From contig OY986439.1 of NCBI GenBank assembly GCA_963920525.1, positions 32,619,819 to 32,683,818 of the forward strand: a DNA stretch of 64,000 bases. The letters are read 5' to 3'. This document shows, in pieces, positions 21,470 to 33,268 of the stretch. Each line of letters starts with the position of its first letter. Position 1 is the first letter of the stretch. The notes beneath the pieces were generated by a model that was not told the origin of the DNA, made no database searches, and saw only the letters and a program-made list of their open reading frames with translations. The position numbers and the translations under genes were made by a program. Origin of the DNA: Dichetophora obliterata. Taxonomy: Eukaryota; Arthropoda; Insecta; Diptera; Sciomyzidae.

Positions 21470-22354
21470 TATCATACTCTGGAACAAATGCAATGTGATG
21501 AACCGAATTCTAAAATGTTAAAAAATGCAATTGACTTTGAATTTATTTTGACCCTCAAAATTGTGGTCTTAACTTACCAGCATTCTTTGCCATTGAGTCT
21601 AAATTTTCAAAAAAACAATATTGATTTGAATATCAACGCGAAATCGAAGGATATTCGCGAAAACGAAGGAACATTTGAAAAAATGCCAATAGAAGCTAAG
21701 TCATTGGCAAAAAGCCTTGATGTAACTGTAGGACTTACAAGAACTCAGAAACATGACGGCCTGCCAACAGTAGCATATTTCCGTGTTAAATTGTTTAATG
21801 AATTTTTAGATTTTTAAAATGAAGTTGAAGATTCACAAACCATAGAAAAATACTGACTGGATTTCAGGAACTTTTTAATCCACCTTTGAGTTTTACGAGG
21901 AGTTTCTTGACTGTCCGCCATTAACAGCTGTTACTGAAGTGAGTCTACGAAAGCAGTAATTAACCGCAAGTGCACGTTACACAAAAATGCTACTAAGCAT
22001 TTGGATATGTGCCCCAAGGAAATTTTTCCAAATGTAAATACGTTGCTGAAAATTTTAGAAACGATTTCTAAGCGGTGTCAACCAGTACGGCTGAGCGCAC
22101 CTTTTCGTGCATGAAGCGAATAAAAACCTACTTAAGGAATACAACAGGACAGGTATAGTTTTGAATTTGAATTTTTTTTTTAGAAACGGTTGTAGTTAAC
22201 TAGTATTATTTTATTAAAATTTTAGAATTGGCTTTATGGACTTGCTTCCCTTGCAATGCACAAAGATATCCCCATTGATACTAATTCGGTACTCAATGAG
22301 CTATCTAGAAAGCTAAGGTGGCTTGACTTAGTGGTGTTATGCAATATTAATTAA
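21470..22354 (+). pseudogene. hAT transposase C-terminal remnant (ZMYM1 / 52-kDa repressor-like)
   Basis: The first frame (21470-21817) begins YHTLEQMQCDEPNS and contains the LTLKIVVLTYQHSLPLSLNF and KSLAKSLDVTVGL segments seen in ZMYM1-like hAT proteins. After several stops and a frameshift, the conserved dimerisation region appears: NVNTLLKILETI, then in another frame STAERTFSCMKRIKTYLRNT. A 73-bp intron (22153-22225, GTATAG to TTTTAG) precedes WLYGLASLAMHKDIPID and a stop at 22352-22354. The N-terminal zinc finger and most of the catalytic core are missing. The upstream coding part before the Tc1 insertion is at about 20080-20167. Confidence 0.75.
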
Positions 22355-22513
22355 TTCGATATCAAAATATGCACAATTTTTTTACTATTCGCCTGAAGCG
22401 CACCAGAATTGAAAACGCTTGAATAAAATATGTATTTATTTTTGAAAATAATGTACAATTATTTTTTATTCCTCCCCCCTTGAGTAAATCCTAGGGCGGC
22501 CACTGCTACAATG

Positions 22514-24119
22514 AGAAATATAACAATTGCTTTGGATAATTATGCTGATAGATTATGCTGAAATGTTTTCAGTTTATTTTAAGCGCATTAAATGCAGTTT
22601 ATTAATATGCATTTTATCTAATATTAAAAAAAAAATTTAAAATGATTAAAAAAATTTAATCTAATTCTAAAGGCTACATTTAACACACAAAACCTTGGTC
22701 ATTACGTTTCTAATAGAATTAAATACTTAAAATACAAGTTGATTTAAATAAATTTAGACAATCATTTGACTGTGCAACTTTTAGCAGGTGGCGAAAAAAG
22801 TAATAATAATTGGATTTTTTTTAAAACCCAACTTTATGGGATTATTCATCATGAGGCTTTAAAAATAACTTTATTTAAATATTATCATAAATTAGTAGGC
22901 TTTAACGAGTATTTCAGTAAGTAAGAAGCCTTTAAATGCTTATTAATGTTTGTATTGTTATAAGTTAAACTATTCAATTATGTAAATAATTTACTCGTGT
23001 AGCATTGTTAAATCTGTATATTCAGAACAGCTAAGATTCTATAGGATTCTTAATAACTTTTTTTTCATTTTTTACATAATGGAATGTTATAAAATTTTTC
23101 ATCTTATTAACATAAGTTATTTAATTAGTTTTTATGATCTATTGAATAATTACATGAATTAAGATTATGAGCTTTAGATCAAGTGAGTTTTCAAGAAGGC
23201 AACAACAACAACAACAACTCTGTATAGAGTCAATCACTTAGCTGACTAGACAGTCTGTTTCGGAAATCGCTACATATTCCTCATCAGTAGTCTTTGAGTG
23301 ATTAAGCTGTGATCAAACTCACTGTTTAAACTAGCATATGAATGTGTAGATCCTCTAATTCATTCTCATGAATTGTATGGCTGCTAATCATATGACACTT
23401 TCAAAGCAGTAAGCCATTTTAGATCACCGTCATCAACTCTATCAAGGGTTGCCATCTGTTCTAGTTGCTTCTTCATTTATTTCAATATTCAGTTATTTAA
23501 GATTTAAGTTATTTAAGATAGATCAACTAGTGCAAAAAGTCATTAAATAATGTTAAAATTTGTTGCCAAAAAATGTCAATTCTTAATCTCATCCTCAAAC
23601 GCAAAAATAATCGGGTTTTGTGTAAAACTAATGACAGATCCACCATCCTGTCCAATTAGTTGCGTCTATGAGTAGGGCTGCACAGTGGGCTAAATTGTGG
23701 TAAGGCCAAGGCATCAAAAGATACTCAATAAAAAGAAGAGCTCAATACCTTTTCAATTAGCTAAAATTCATGTGAATACCATAAAAAGAACATATTTTTT
23801 AGGCGTTTAAAAAAAAACTTTTTTCCGAAAATGACGAAATATAGACATTTTGGAGTCTCAAAAGAGTTTGTACAGAAAAAAAGTTAAAATTTTTTACACA
23901 GAAATTGTGTACGATCTTCACTATTTTGCCTATCTTGGGTATGCATTCTGAAGAAAAAAAAAATAGTTACATGCAAAAATATGATTTTTTGGCAAAAAAA
24001 AAGGTTCAGGAGAACCAAAACCGCTCCATGGGAATTTTTTCGATCCAAAAAAAAATATGTCGAAATAGTTTTAAGAGTCCCTAAATTTCGATCCGGCTTA
24101 GTAAATATGTTAACAAAAA
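22514..24119. other. No gene seen; one short CAA microsatellite
   Basis: A+T-rich DNA. A (CAA)5 tract lies at about 23202-23217. No reading frame with a recognisable domain and no repeat with defined ends were found. Confidence 0.4.
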
Positions 24120-25710
24120 TCTTATATATAAAAATGGATGTATGTATGTGGGTATGTGGGTATGTGGGTGGGTATGTGGCTATATCACGTATAGACTCCA
24201 AAACCGCTGAACCGATCTTTATGAAATTTTCAGGGAAAATAAAGCTACATCTTGAGAGTGTTCCTGTGAGGTTTGGTAACGATTGGAGAAGGGGGCGTGG
24301 TACCTCCCATACAAGCCAAATTTGCTCCATCGATCACAAACCAAAAAAAGAATATATATCAGGCGGTTTCAATCGTAAAAAACTAAGATTTGGTAATTTT
24401 GTTCAGATGGTTACTGTCGGTAACTGTACAAAAAATGGGCGTGGTCGTAAAATAAATACGCCCACTTTTTCGAAAGCATGGCAATTCCAGAGTTCTATAC
24501 ACTTTTTCAGTGAAACTTACTGTATAGGTGCTCCAAGAGGCGGTCACTATAAATAAATGTTTTCACGCCCACTTTTACCGCCCACAAATCAATGTCTATA
24601 TATATAAAAAGCAAAACGATGTGTGTCTGGCTGTGTGATGTCAATAGACTCCAAAACTACTAAACCCATTGACCTGAAATTTTGGCAGCCGATTTGTTTC
24701 AGGTACGAGATGGTTGAGGGGAAAAAATGTGCCACACCCCCCTTTTACCGCCCCCAAATCAATAAAAATGTTATATTTCAGTCAGTTTGGATCGTATAAG
24801 GCTAAAATTTTGTAATTTAGTATGTACGGTTACTGTCGATAACTGTACTTAAAATGGATTTCCACGCCCCCTTTTACCGCCCACAAAGAAATGAAAACGC
24901 TTTATTTCAGACGGTTTTGGTCGTATAAGACTTAAATTTGGTACTTTGGTTTGTGTAGTTACTGGCAGTAACTGTACGAAAAATTGGTTTCCACGCCCAC
25001 TTTTTGCGCCCACATATCAGTGTAAATACTATATTTTAAGCAGTTTTGGCCGTATGAGACTAACATGTGATACCTAAGTTTGTATGGTTACTTTCGGCAA
25101 CTGTACTAAAAAGGGGCGTAATCGATATATAGCCACACCCAATTTTTGAGAAATCATTAAAATTTACTACTGGTCGATTGAGCTTAAATGTTGGCTTAGT
25201 TTGCACGGTTACTGTCAGCAACTGTACTAAAAATTGGTTTCCACGTCCCCTTTTACCGCCCACAAACCAATGAAAACGTTTTATTTCAACGGTTTGGGTC
25301 GTATTAGACAAAAATTTTGTAATTTAGCTCATATGGTTACTCTCGGCAAGAGCACTAAAAATAGGCCTGTCCCACTTTAGTTAAACTGACTTTTCGGGGG
25401 GTCAACGTAAAGTGAAGCAAAGTGCGCCAGGCTTTAGATAAATTGAGCTAAAATTTTGGCAGTCGATTTGTTTCGTGTACGAGATGGTTTAAGGGAAATA
25501 ATTTTGCCGCACCCCTTTTTACCGCTTACAAAACAACAAAAATTCTATATTTCAAACAGTTTTGATTGTATTTGACTAAAATTTGGCTATTTAATTCATA
25601 TGGTTACTTTTGGCAGTTATACTGAAAATGGTGAATATTTTTGGCATTTTTTGACATTTTCGTATATGGCATTAAGGCGGTCTGGGGCCGAACAACGTCT
25701 GCCGAGGAAT
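24120..25710 (+). mobile_element. Tandem DINE-1-like Helitron fragments, plus strand
   Basis: A start-like TCTTATATATAAAAATGG at 24120 and a second, TCTATATATATAAAAAGC, at 24595 are each followed by the shared stretch around ACTCCAAAAC(C/T)(G/A)CT and by GTGG-type heptads. From 24750 onward the unit CCGCCCACAAA..AATGAAAACG recurs about every 120-130 bp, at 24748, 24875, 25003 and 25255. The inverted relative is at 59990-60985. The overlapping ORFs at 23884-24330 (minus strand) and 23981-24556 (plus strand) are fortuitous. Confidence 0.6.
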
Positions 25711-25814
25711 ACAAGTCTTATGTAACCACCACTCTTGATGTAAACACTAACTGCAAAAGCGGGTCGACCGATTTAAACGAAAATTTTAGGGTACTATGCC
25801 TGGCATCATACAAT

Positions 25815-26135
25815 GAAATCAATTAAAAATTGCACATCGGCGTTCCTTTCATATGACATAGCATTTATTTGCAAAAATTCTTCCAGCTAAGCGCAAAAAT
25901 TATTTTACTGGTTTTGTCATCAAAACAACAAGGGTACCCTTTCTGATTTTTTTCGCGAAATTTATTTGTTCCAAAATGTTGTTTTTATATTTTTTACAAA
26001 AAGTCAAAAATAATTTATGTGAAAAATTACCCCAATATCTCTTTCCAATCAAATTTACAACATTTGCTGCCAAAGCCTATATCTCAAATAATCAAAATTT
26101 ATGAATAAAAATCTATTTTTTCATACAATTGACAA
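25815..26135 (+). mobile_element. Internal fragment of the 2.3-kb Helitron family
   Basis: The string AAAAATTGCACATC..TTTCATATGACATAGC up to CTTTCCAATCAAA is collinear with 40305-40550 of the full-length copy. Neither terminus is present. Confidence 0.6.
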
Positions 26136-27119
26136 TCTATAGTAATAAAAATAATTTTCTGTTTGTTTGTTTGTTTGTTTGGCCTTTATACAAATCTAAA
26201 CGGCCCAACGGATTTTGCCCAAACTAGGTGCACATATTATATTTATTCTAACTTAAAATGTTACATACTAATTTTTTGCCACGCCCCCTCCGAACTTTTC
26301 CAACTAACGGCAATTTTGTTATTATAATAATTTTTTATCGAAGTTTTTTGTTTTTAATTTAAAAAATTTCTGTTATTTTGGCATCAAAAACACTCACATA
26401 CACTCAAAATTGTAGAAATTTTCAGTACAACGACTTTTTCAAAAAACATCGTTACCAAAGAATGAGAAAAAAACGCCATGAAAATCAAAGTTTGGTCTTT
26501 GGATGCAAATATCTCTGCTGTCCATTAATATATTTGATTCAAATTTTTTTTGTTCAAAAGTTCAATAAATATACTTTACAAAAATGCGTTGAACTGTACC
26601 TTTTAGTCAGTGAAACTATGTTTTATAATTATGTCAAAAAAGGTCCAAAATATTGACTTTTTACGCAAAAAATGACTCAAAAATTGTTTTTGTTGTAAAA
26701 ATGAAATCAATTAAAAATTGCACATCTGACTAACTTTCATATGACATAGCATTTATTTGCAAAAATTCTTCCAGATAAGCGCAAAAATTATTTTAATGTT
26801 TTTGTCATCAAAACAACAAGGGTACCCCCTTTGATTTTTTTGGCGAAATTTATTTTTTCCAAAATGTTGTTTTTATATTTTTTACAAAAAATTCAAGTCT
26901 TAAAAATAATTTATGTGAAAAAATTACCCCAATATCTCTTTCCAATCAAAAGTAATGTCTTTTATGATTAAGTTACTTTATGATTTATCGAATAGCTTTG
27001 GAATTATAGGTAGCACAGATTTAGTATTTAACCACAATTTAAACATGCTATGTTCAATGTTAACATTTGATGGGTTTTTGGAAACGGGACGAGGCAGCAA
27101 CGCGCCGGGTTTCAGCTAG
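26136..27119 (+). mobile_element. Helitron, both ends present, plus strand
   Basis: The start is TCTATAGTAATAAAAATAAT preceded by A, and the end is CGCCGGGTTTCAGCTAG. The first ~800 bp are the 2.3-kb family. The last ~180 bp belong to the family with the GGTTTCAGCTAG end (GAATAGCTTTGGAA, AACGGGACGAGG), so the copy looks like a chimera of two subfamilies. The ORF at 26378-26656 is a chance frame in this non-coding repeat. Confidence 0.7.
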
Positions 27120-28410
27120 TCTATATATATAAAACAAAGTCGGGTTTGTTACACCATTTATAACTCAAGAACGGCTGGACCGATTTTAATGTTCTTTTAT
27201 TTGCTGAATTTGTGTTCATCCTGAACAGCAGAATAACTATTAATATATCGGAAAAACTCAAGGGGCGTTCCTCAGGTGGCGTTGCACCTCCCATGCAAAT
27301 CAAATCTTCTGTATCGAATAGCTTTGGAAGTATAGGTCGCACAGCAACGGAATCCGGTATTCGACCTTAATTTTCACTTGCCGTTCTACTGGTAAAATTT
27401 TATGGGCGTAGGACGTAGGGCGTGGCACTTTTTCAGCAGCGCAAATTTTCAGTATAACTTTCAAGCTTTAAGTCACACATTAATGAAACTCGGTTAGAAC
27501 GTACTATTTAGTCGTGTCTTTCGACTGGCAAAATTGAGCAAGTATAGGCCAAAGGGGTGTGGCACCGCCCATACAATTCAAATTTATGATATCGAATAGC
27601 TCTGGAACTAAATGACGTATAATAATTAAATTCAGTATAGAGTTGCCACTTGGTGATTTCCTTCTACTGGAAAACTGGGATGGGCTTTGGAAAAGGGGGT
27701 GTGGCTTCGCCCATGCACTTTAAATTTAGACATAAATAGATATCAGATAGCTTTCGAACTAAATGTCGTATAACGACGAAATTCAGTATGGAATTCCTAT
27801 TGGGTAATATCCTTCTACTAGAAAACTGAGAGGGTCATTGAACAAGGGGTATTTTTGCTCCGCCAATACAAGCCAAATTTTTGATATCGAATAGCTTTGG
27901 AAATAAATATCATATAACAATGAAATTCAGTATGGAGTTACTTATTGGTCAGGCATTTCTACTGAAAAACTGGCACGGACATTGGAAACTTGGCGTGGCC
28001 TCGCCCACACAAGCTAAACTCAATTCAATATACTTTACTGCAAAAACTAACTTTTTTCTGGCATTTAATAATTAAAATCAAATCTTCTAAACGAATAGAA
28101 ATTTCTTCATTTTCAATTTTGAAACCGTAACTTTTGCAACTGAAAGAGATTTTTGGTAAATGTCTTGCTGATACGCTATTGAAATACTTAATTTTTTACA
28201 AATACTTAACAAACTATTACTTAATAAATTTTTTGTATTAATTTTATCACATTAATCTAAATTAATAAAATAAAAAAGGGTTTATTATAACATTTACATA
28301 TAACATATAACTTATAAAGATCGGCTGGCCCGATTTAAATAATCTCTTATTTACTGGATTTTTCTTTGCCCCAAATAGCAAAATAGCTATTAATATATCG
28401 GAAAAATTTT
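27120..28410 (+). mobile_element. Helitron fragment abutting the previous one
   Basis: TCTATATATATAAAACAAAG starts immediately after the CTAG at 27119. Degenerate ~120-bp units with GAATAGCT(T/C)T(G/C)GAA follow at 27317, 27594, 27745 and 27887. The sequence at 28310-28400 repeats 27160-27255 (CTATTAATATATCGGAAAAA), so a second, nearby copy hosts the LINE that begins at 28418. No CTAG end was found. Confidence 0.55.
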
Positions 28411-28795
28411 TATTTTTTTATTTTATTTTATTTATTTAATTAATTAATATTTGTACAATAAGACTTGGTCTTTAGTAGTACATCAATAGAGGTGAATCAC
28501 ATTTATATAATTTTTACTTATTGAATAATTAACATTTGTCTAATAACTATGCGAATTTAGAATATAAAAAGGAATTAAGATTTAGCATTTAGGTTAAGTT
28601 TAATTAAATTGAACATTAAAATTTTTTGAAAAAAAGAATTAAGAATAAGATAACTTAATAATTACTTGATTGAAGATTATTTTAAAGAAATAAGTAAAGT
28701 GGGAAAAAAAATTATAAACAAAATATAATAAGAAGAAAACGTTTGAAAGATATGACAATAAGGAAAATAGAGAAAGAATAAATTTAAAGATTGAA

Positions 28796-31791
28796 TTATC
28801 CGTCAATAGAACAAAAGTAATTATAAACTGCATGTTCAAAGCTGCTTCTAAAAGTTAATTGTTTCAAATAGTTGGGTAATGAATTCCAAAGTCTAATGGT
28901 GCTTATGAAGAAAAATCTACTGCTATTGAGGTAGTTGTGTCTAGGAACAATGATGTTGGTAGACCGAACTGATTGAAAAAATTGTAATTTCTCATAAAGA
29001 TACCCTGGGCATTGTGTATTAATAAGTCTGTGCAAAAAAATAATATTACGCATATTCAAGTATTGAATTTCTTTACTTCTCAACGAAATATGGTCAAAAC
29101 GTTGGATTTTAAAAACATACCTTGCCGCAGTGTTAAACGCCACAAGGAGCTTATGCTGCGATTGGGAATCAAGCTGACTATAGACAACATCTGAAAAAGT
29201 AATATGTGGCATTATTAGTTGTACTACAAGCCTACGACGAGTTTCAAGAGGGATAAAGTCTGAGGAAGCTCGTAAATAACGCAAAGTACCGTAGATTTTA
29301 CTTATAATTTAATTAATATGGTCAATACAGGTTAATCTAGAGTTAATTATGAAACCAAGGTTTTTCACTTTATTCACAACGTTCAATTTATCAGTTCCTA
29401 TTGACAAAAGTGGAATATTCACAAAGCATGAATCATTCCTTGCAATTGGTAGCACTTTAGATTTTAAAGGATTGATATAAAGTAAGTTGGTGACTGCCCA
29501 CTTGTTAAGCAATGCCAGATCATAGTTTAATCTATACGCTAAGTCTTCTAAAAGAGCAGTAGGACGAGAGAGGTATAGCTGAATGTCATCAGCATAAGCA
29601 TGAAGACGTCATTTAAAAGAAGAGAAGAGAAGACGTCATTTAAAAAAATAGAGAAAAGTAAGGGACCCAAAATAGACCCTTGAGGCACACCGGCAGAAAC
29701 AGAACAAAGAGACGAACAATTATTACCAACTTTAACCTGTTGCATTCTATTATCTAGGTAATTGGATACTAGTTTAAATGCACTGTCACTAAAATAAAAA
29801 AAATGCTTAAGCTTATAACAAAGCAGATTGTGATCGACAGAGTCAAAAGCTTTGGAGAAATCTATAAGGCAAGGAAGAGTTATAAGATTCTTGTCATAGG
29901 CTATTCTAATGTCATCCATTATTTTCATTACTGCTGTCGAACAACTGTGACCAGAGCGAAAGCCAGACTGCAATGGGGATAAAAGATTGTTGACATGTAG
30001 GTACTCAGAAATCTGATCAGACATTATTCGTTCAAAAACCTTACTAAGAGCAGGGAGTATACTAATAGGTCTGAAATCTTTGGGATTAGAGACAGAAGTA
30101 GATTTAGCCACAGGCATGACCGTGGCAATCTTCCATAATTCTGGGAAACGGGAGCAAGTAATACAGTGATTGATAATATGAGTAAGGGGCGCTAAGATAA
30201 AGTGAATAACTAATTTGATAAATCGGATTGGCATTTCATCAATCCCTACTGCATTGGAATTTATTTTCATTATGCATTTGGCTACATAATCCTCACTAAC
30301 AGATGAGAATTCAAAAGATGGCAAGGAAAAATTAGTTGCTTGTGCTGTCAACACGCCATTGTTGCCATTAAATATCCTGTTTGAGGAAATGTCCCGAGAA
30401 GGACTTGGGCACCCATTTGCCAAAAAGAAGCCATAAAGTAAGTCCGGATCCAAATTACAAACACTAGGGTCCTTACTGAACACTCTATACTTTTTTATAT
30501 TTTGCTATAACTGTTTAGAGTTTAACAGCCCTATTCTGGCAAATTAAGAAGTTGTTAACCAGTATTTTGAATATTTCTATGTGTTTGTTGTTTTCAATAC
30601 AAAATTTAAAGCTCAAAAAACAAAATTTGTTAATGAAATTGTCAATAACTGAAAAGCAGTTGACAATTTTTATCAAAATTTTTTATTTTTGAGCTTCAAA
30701 TTTTGTTTTGAAATAAAAAAATTACAACAAACACATAGACATATTCAAAATACTGGTTAACAATTTGTTAATTTGCCAGAATAGGGCTGTAAGCCTGTAT
30801 TAAACTTACAACTGAAGAAATTTGTCTTTTCTTGTCGAACCATGAGAGAAGCATAGTTTCGAGCTCTCCTGTACTTGTCCCAGTTATCGTTTGTTCGACT
30901 ATTTTTCCACTTAGAGTGGAGTTTATTTCTAGCTTTAATAGCAGACAATACACGATTTGTAAACCAAGGACATGAGTTATTACAAATTTGAATTGAGCGT
31001 AAAGGCACATGACGGTCAAACAGGACATTTAATTGATTCATGAGAACTCTAAGCTTATCATCCACCGAGCTATAAAACCAGCAGTCCATCCAACTCATAC
31101 TAGATAATTCATGACTTAAGGCGGATAAATCTATTGATTTGTAGTCACGATAAGAGAAACTGACCTGAGAATTTTTTTTTAAATTTATATTAAGACAACA
31201 AAAAAGTAAGTCATGATCAGACAAAAAACTCATTTGATCAAACTTTAGAACATAAGAAACATCAGAAACTAGACAAACATCATGCAAACTAGGCTCACAG
31301 TCTTGCATATAACGAGTGGGAATATCAGAATTCACTACTTTCAAGCCACTCAACGATGACAGGTGGTAAAAATTTTCTGTAGCAGAGTCATTTCGTAATA
31401 AATTAATATTAAAGTCCCCACAAACAAAAAAGAAATCGTAGTCAATGACTTTTGTAGAAAGGTCAGAAAAAAATATTTCAGGATTAATGTATCTATTAGG
31501 CTTGTATACGCAAGAGACGAAGATTTTTTTATGATTATCGAAGACTTCAGCATTAATAAACTCACAAACATCATTACATTTATTCACAAACTTAGCATTG
31601 AGACTAGACTTACAATAGATAGCAACACCACCTCCCCTTCTACCACTTCTGTCATTTCGTAAAAGTCTAAATCCATTAAAGTTATAAAAAGAATCAGGAA
31701 TATTCCTCTTGAACCAGGTTTCAGTAACACACACAATATCAACTGTTGAAATTTCGGGGGAAAAAATTATATGAAAGTTAATTATCTGCAT
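28796..31791 (-). pseudogene. LINE endonuclease-reverse transcriptase ORF2 (CR1 clade), broken
   Basis: The AP-type endonuclease occupies 31791-30790, with CVTETWF, SGRRGGGVAIY, CGDFNINL and SDHDLLF motifs. The RT follows from 30480 with FRPISILPALSKVFERI, GFRSGHSCSTAV, LIDFSKAFDSVDH and GVPQGSILGPLLFS. The YADD catalytic box is at 29596-29585 but out of frame, after a small direct duplication (GAAGACGTCATTTAAAA twice, 29600-29650). The thumb and C-terminal domain follow in two more frames (29512-29309, 29284-28796), ending YFCSIDG. Removing the MITE at 30526-30789 with one TAA copy rejoins the frame, apart from one TAG. The enzyme nicks target DNA and copies its own RNA there. This copy is dead. 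Confidence 0.9.
30526..30789. mobile_element. Hairpin MITE in the LINE, TSD TAA
   Basis: The ends CAGCCCTATTCTGGCAAATT are identical in inverted orientation. The arms remain nearly perfect over ~65 bp (TTGTTAACCAGTATTTTGAA, CTATGTGTTTGTTG), with looser pairing further in. TAA flanks both sides (30523-30525, 30790-30792). The insertion splits the LINE frame exactly at TTA of the coding strand. The high arm identity implies a recent insertion. Confidence 0.88.
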
Positions 31792-31793
31792 TA

Positions 31794-32243
31794 ATAAAAA
31801 TCATTTTCTGTTTGTTTGACCAGAATATAAATCTTAACGGCTGAACGGATTTAACTCAAATTTGGCTCACATTTTACTTGAATCTTAATTTATGCTTTGG
31901 CATAATTAGTTTTGACCACGCCTCTTCCACCCTTTTACAAGTAAGGGATATCAACCAACTAGCATACTTTTTTAACGAAAATCTTCGTTTAGTTAATTTT
32001 AAAAAAATGTTGACACCAAAAAAATTCACATATCTTCAAGATTGCACAAATTTTTAGTAAAACGTCTATTTCTAACAACGCCGTTTCCTTAGAATGACAT
32101 AAAACCCTTTTTGCATATTTTCATACGCTTTACGTCAAAAGCTTATTTTTTCTGGCTAAAAATCGTTATCTTCTGAACGACTAAAACCTTAACATCAAAA
32201 TTTACGTTTTTTTTCCCCGAGTAACACCGGGTATATCAGCTAG
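31794..32243 (+). mobile_element. Short Helitron copy, 450 bp
   Basis: TAATAAAAATCATTTTCTGT (5' TCTATAG lost, replaced by the LINE) to CGGGTATATCAGCTAG at 32243, followed by T. It is an internally deleted member of the 2.3-kb family. Confidence 0.7.
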
Positions 32244-32334
32244 TTAATAAATAAAAACGAACATCACAAATTTCTGTCGTATGAGTCTCGACCTTTCAAA
32301 ATTCGAAATATTGATTTTTTTTATACAAACACAC

Positions 32335-32582
32335 AAGTGCGTGAAGATAAATTCGTCAATCTGACGCTAACTTAGCGAAGACTCAAACCAATACTTTTGA
32401 TCCGCCAAATTAAATTCGTTATATTTGCAAAGAACATATGAATTTTAGTCATGGCATCAACTTCTTATAACCAAATCCATTGTCATGAACATTTTTTAAA
32501 AGGTAGTTAAACTGGCGTTCATGGTTTCAATGAAAAAATTCTCAAAATTTGTGCGAAGTGATCAAACCATTTTTATAACGAT
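32335..32582 (+). repeat. Left inverted arm of the 11-kb Foldback
   Basis: About 250 bp that match the right arm (42830-43374) in reverse complement, with several deletions relative to it. The arm is shorter than the right one because the internal TTTGCAAAG..GAATTT units are fewer. Confidence 0.8.
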
Positions 32583-32589
32583 ATATAGC

Positions 32590-33268
32590 TAACTTACTTA
32601 CATAGTTGGCGCTACAACCGTATGTCGGTCTTGGCCTCATCTAAGAATTTGCGCCAGCCATTTCTGTCTTTCGCTTGCTGGCGCCAGTTGGAAATTCCAA
32701 GCTTCGTCAGGTTGTCCTCTACTTGGTCTTTCCAACGAAGATGCGGTCGTCCTCTTCTGCGTTGACCGCCGCTGGGTACCGAATCGAATGTTTTCTTCAC
32801 TGGAGCATCGTCTTTCATGCGCTGAACATGACCAAGTCAGCGAAGCCGCTCGATTTTAATACGCTTGACTATGTCGATGTCAGCGTACAGCTCATACAGT
32901 TCATCATTCCACCGTATTCGGTACTCGCCATTGACGCAGATTGGTCCGTAGATCTTACGAAGAATCTTTCTCTCGAATGCTCCTCAAGTCTTTTCATCTA
33001 AACTGCTCAGCGTCCAGGTTTGTGATGCATAGAGTAGGACGGGCATGATGAGCGATTTATAGAGCGTGATTTTCGTTCGTTGAGAGAGGGCTCTGCTTCT
33101 CAATTGCCTACTGAGCCCAAAGTAACACCTGTTGGCAAGAGTTATTCTTAGTTTGATCTCAATGCTGATGTCGTTGGTTGAGTTAATGCTAGATCCTAGT
33201 AGACGAAGTCTTTCACAACCTCGAAGGAGGTATTGTCAACTGTAACGTGGGTTCCAAGACGCTGGGAC
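32590..33268 (-). pseudogene. RTE-like LINE, part 3: C-terminal region of ORF2
   Basis: Minus-strand translation gives QQSQRLGTHVTVDNTSFEV at the 5' side, then the YLGS-type region, the LLYASQTW-like region and RIKIERLR, a stop, LGHVQRM. It continues into KKTFDSVPSGGQRRRGRP and WRQQAKDRNGWRKFLDEA, the conserved C-terminus of insect RTE-like endonuclease-reverse transcriptases. The tail near 32590 contains GTAAGTAAGTT. The piece continues the RT part at 36959-38105, from which it is separated by the Helitron and everything inside it. Confidence 0.8.

Larger units (their letters stand above)
17421..22505 (+). mobile_element. hAT transposon, ZMYM1-like clade, interrupted three times
   Basis: The element begins CAGTGGCATACCTACGGGTG and ends with the inverse of CAGTGGCCGCCCTAGG. 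The flanks CGACAATG (17413-17420) and CTACAATG (22506-22513) are a 7/8 target duplication. CAGTGGC ends are a familiar hAT form. The right part encodes a decayed transposase. Three later insertions occupy most of the left part: a CAC-ended foldback (17702-18836), a TTA-flanked MITE (18930-19991) and a Tc1 element (20168-21467). Without these the original element would be about 1.6 kb, so it had already lost most of the transposase gene. Confidence 0.75.
28418..31793 (-). mobile_element. CR1-like LINE, 5'-truncated
   Basis: The minus-strand element carries an endonuclease and a reverse transcriptase reading frame, then a ~380-bp 3' UTR and a simple A/T tail (TTAATTAAATAAATAAAATA). It starts inside the endonuclease domain at 31791. 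ORF1 and the 5' UTR are missing, as is usual for target-primed reverse transcription products. The 5' side abuts a Helitron start. A 264-bp MITE interrupts it. Other traces of this family are the tail fragments at 19046 and 5057. Confidence 0.9.

Noticed and set aside
23884..24556. Overlapping 148- and 191-residue frames on opposite strands
   Set aside because: They cover the start of a Helitron and A-rich flanks. Their translations show only low-complexity and repeat-derived peptides.
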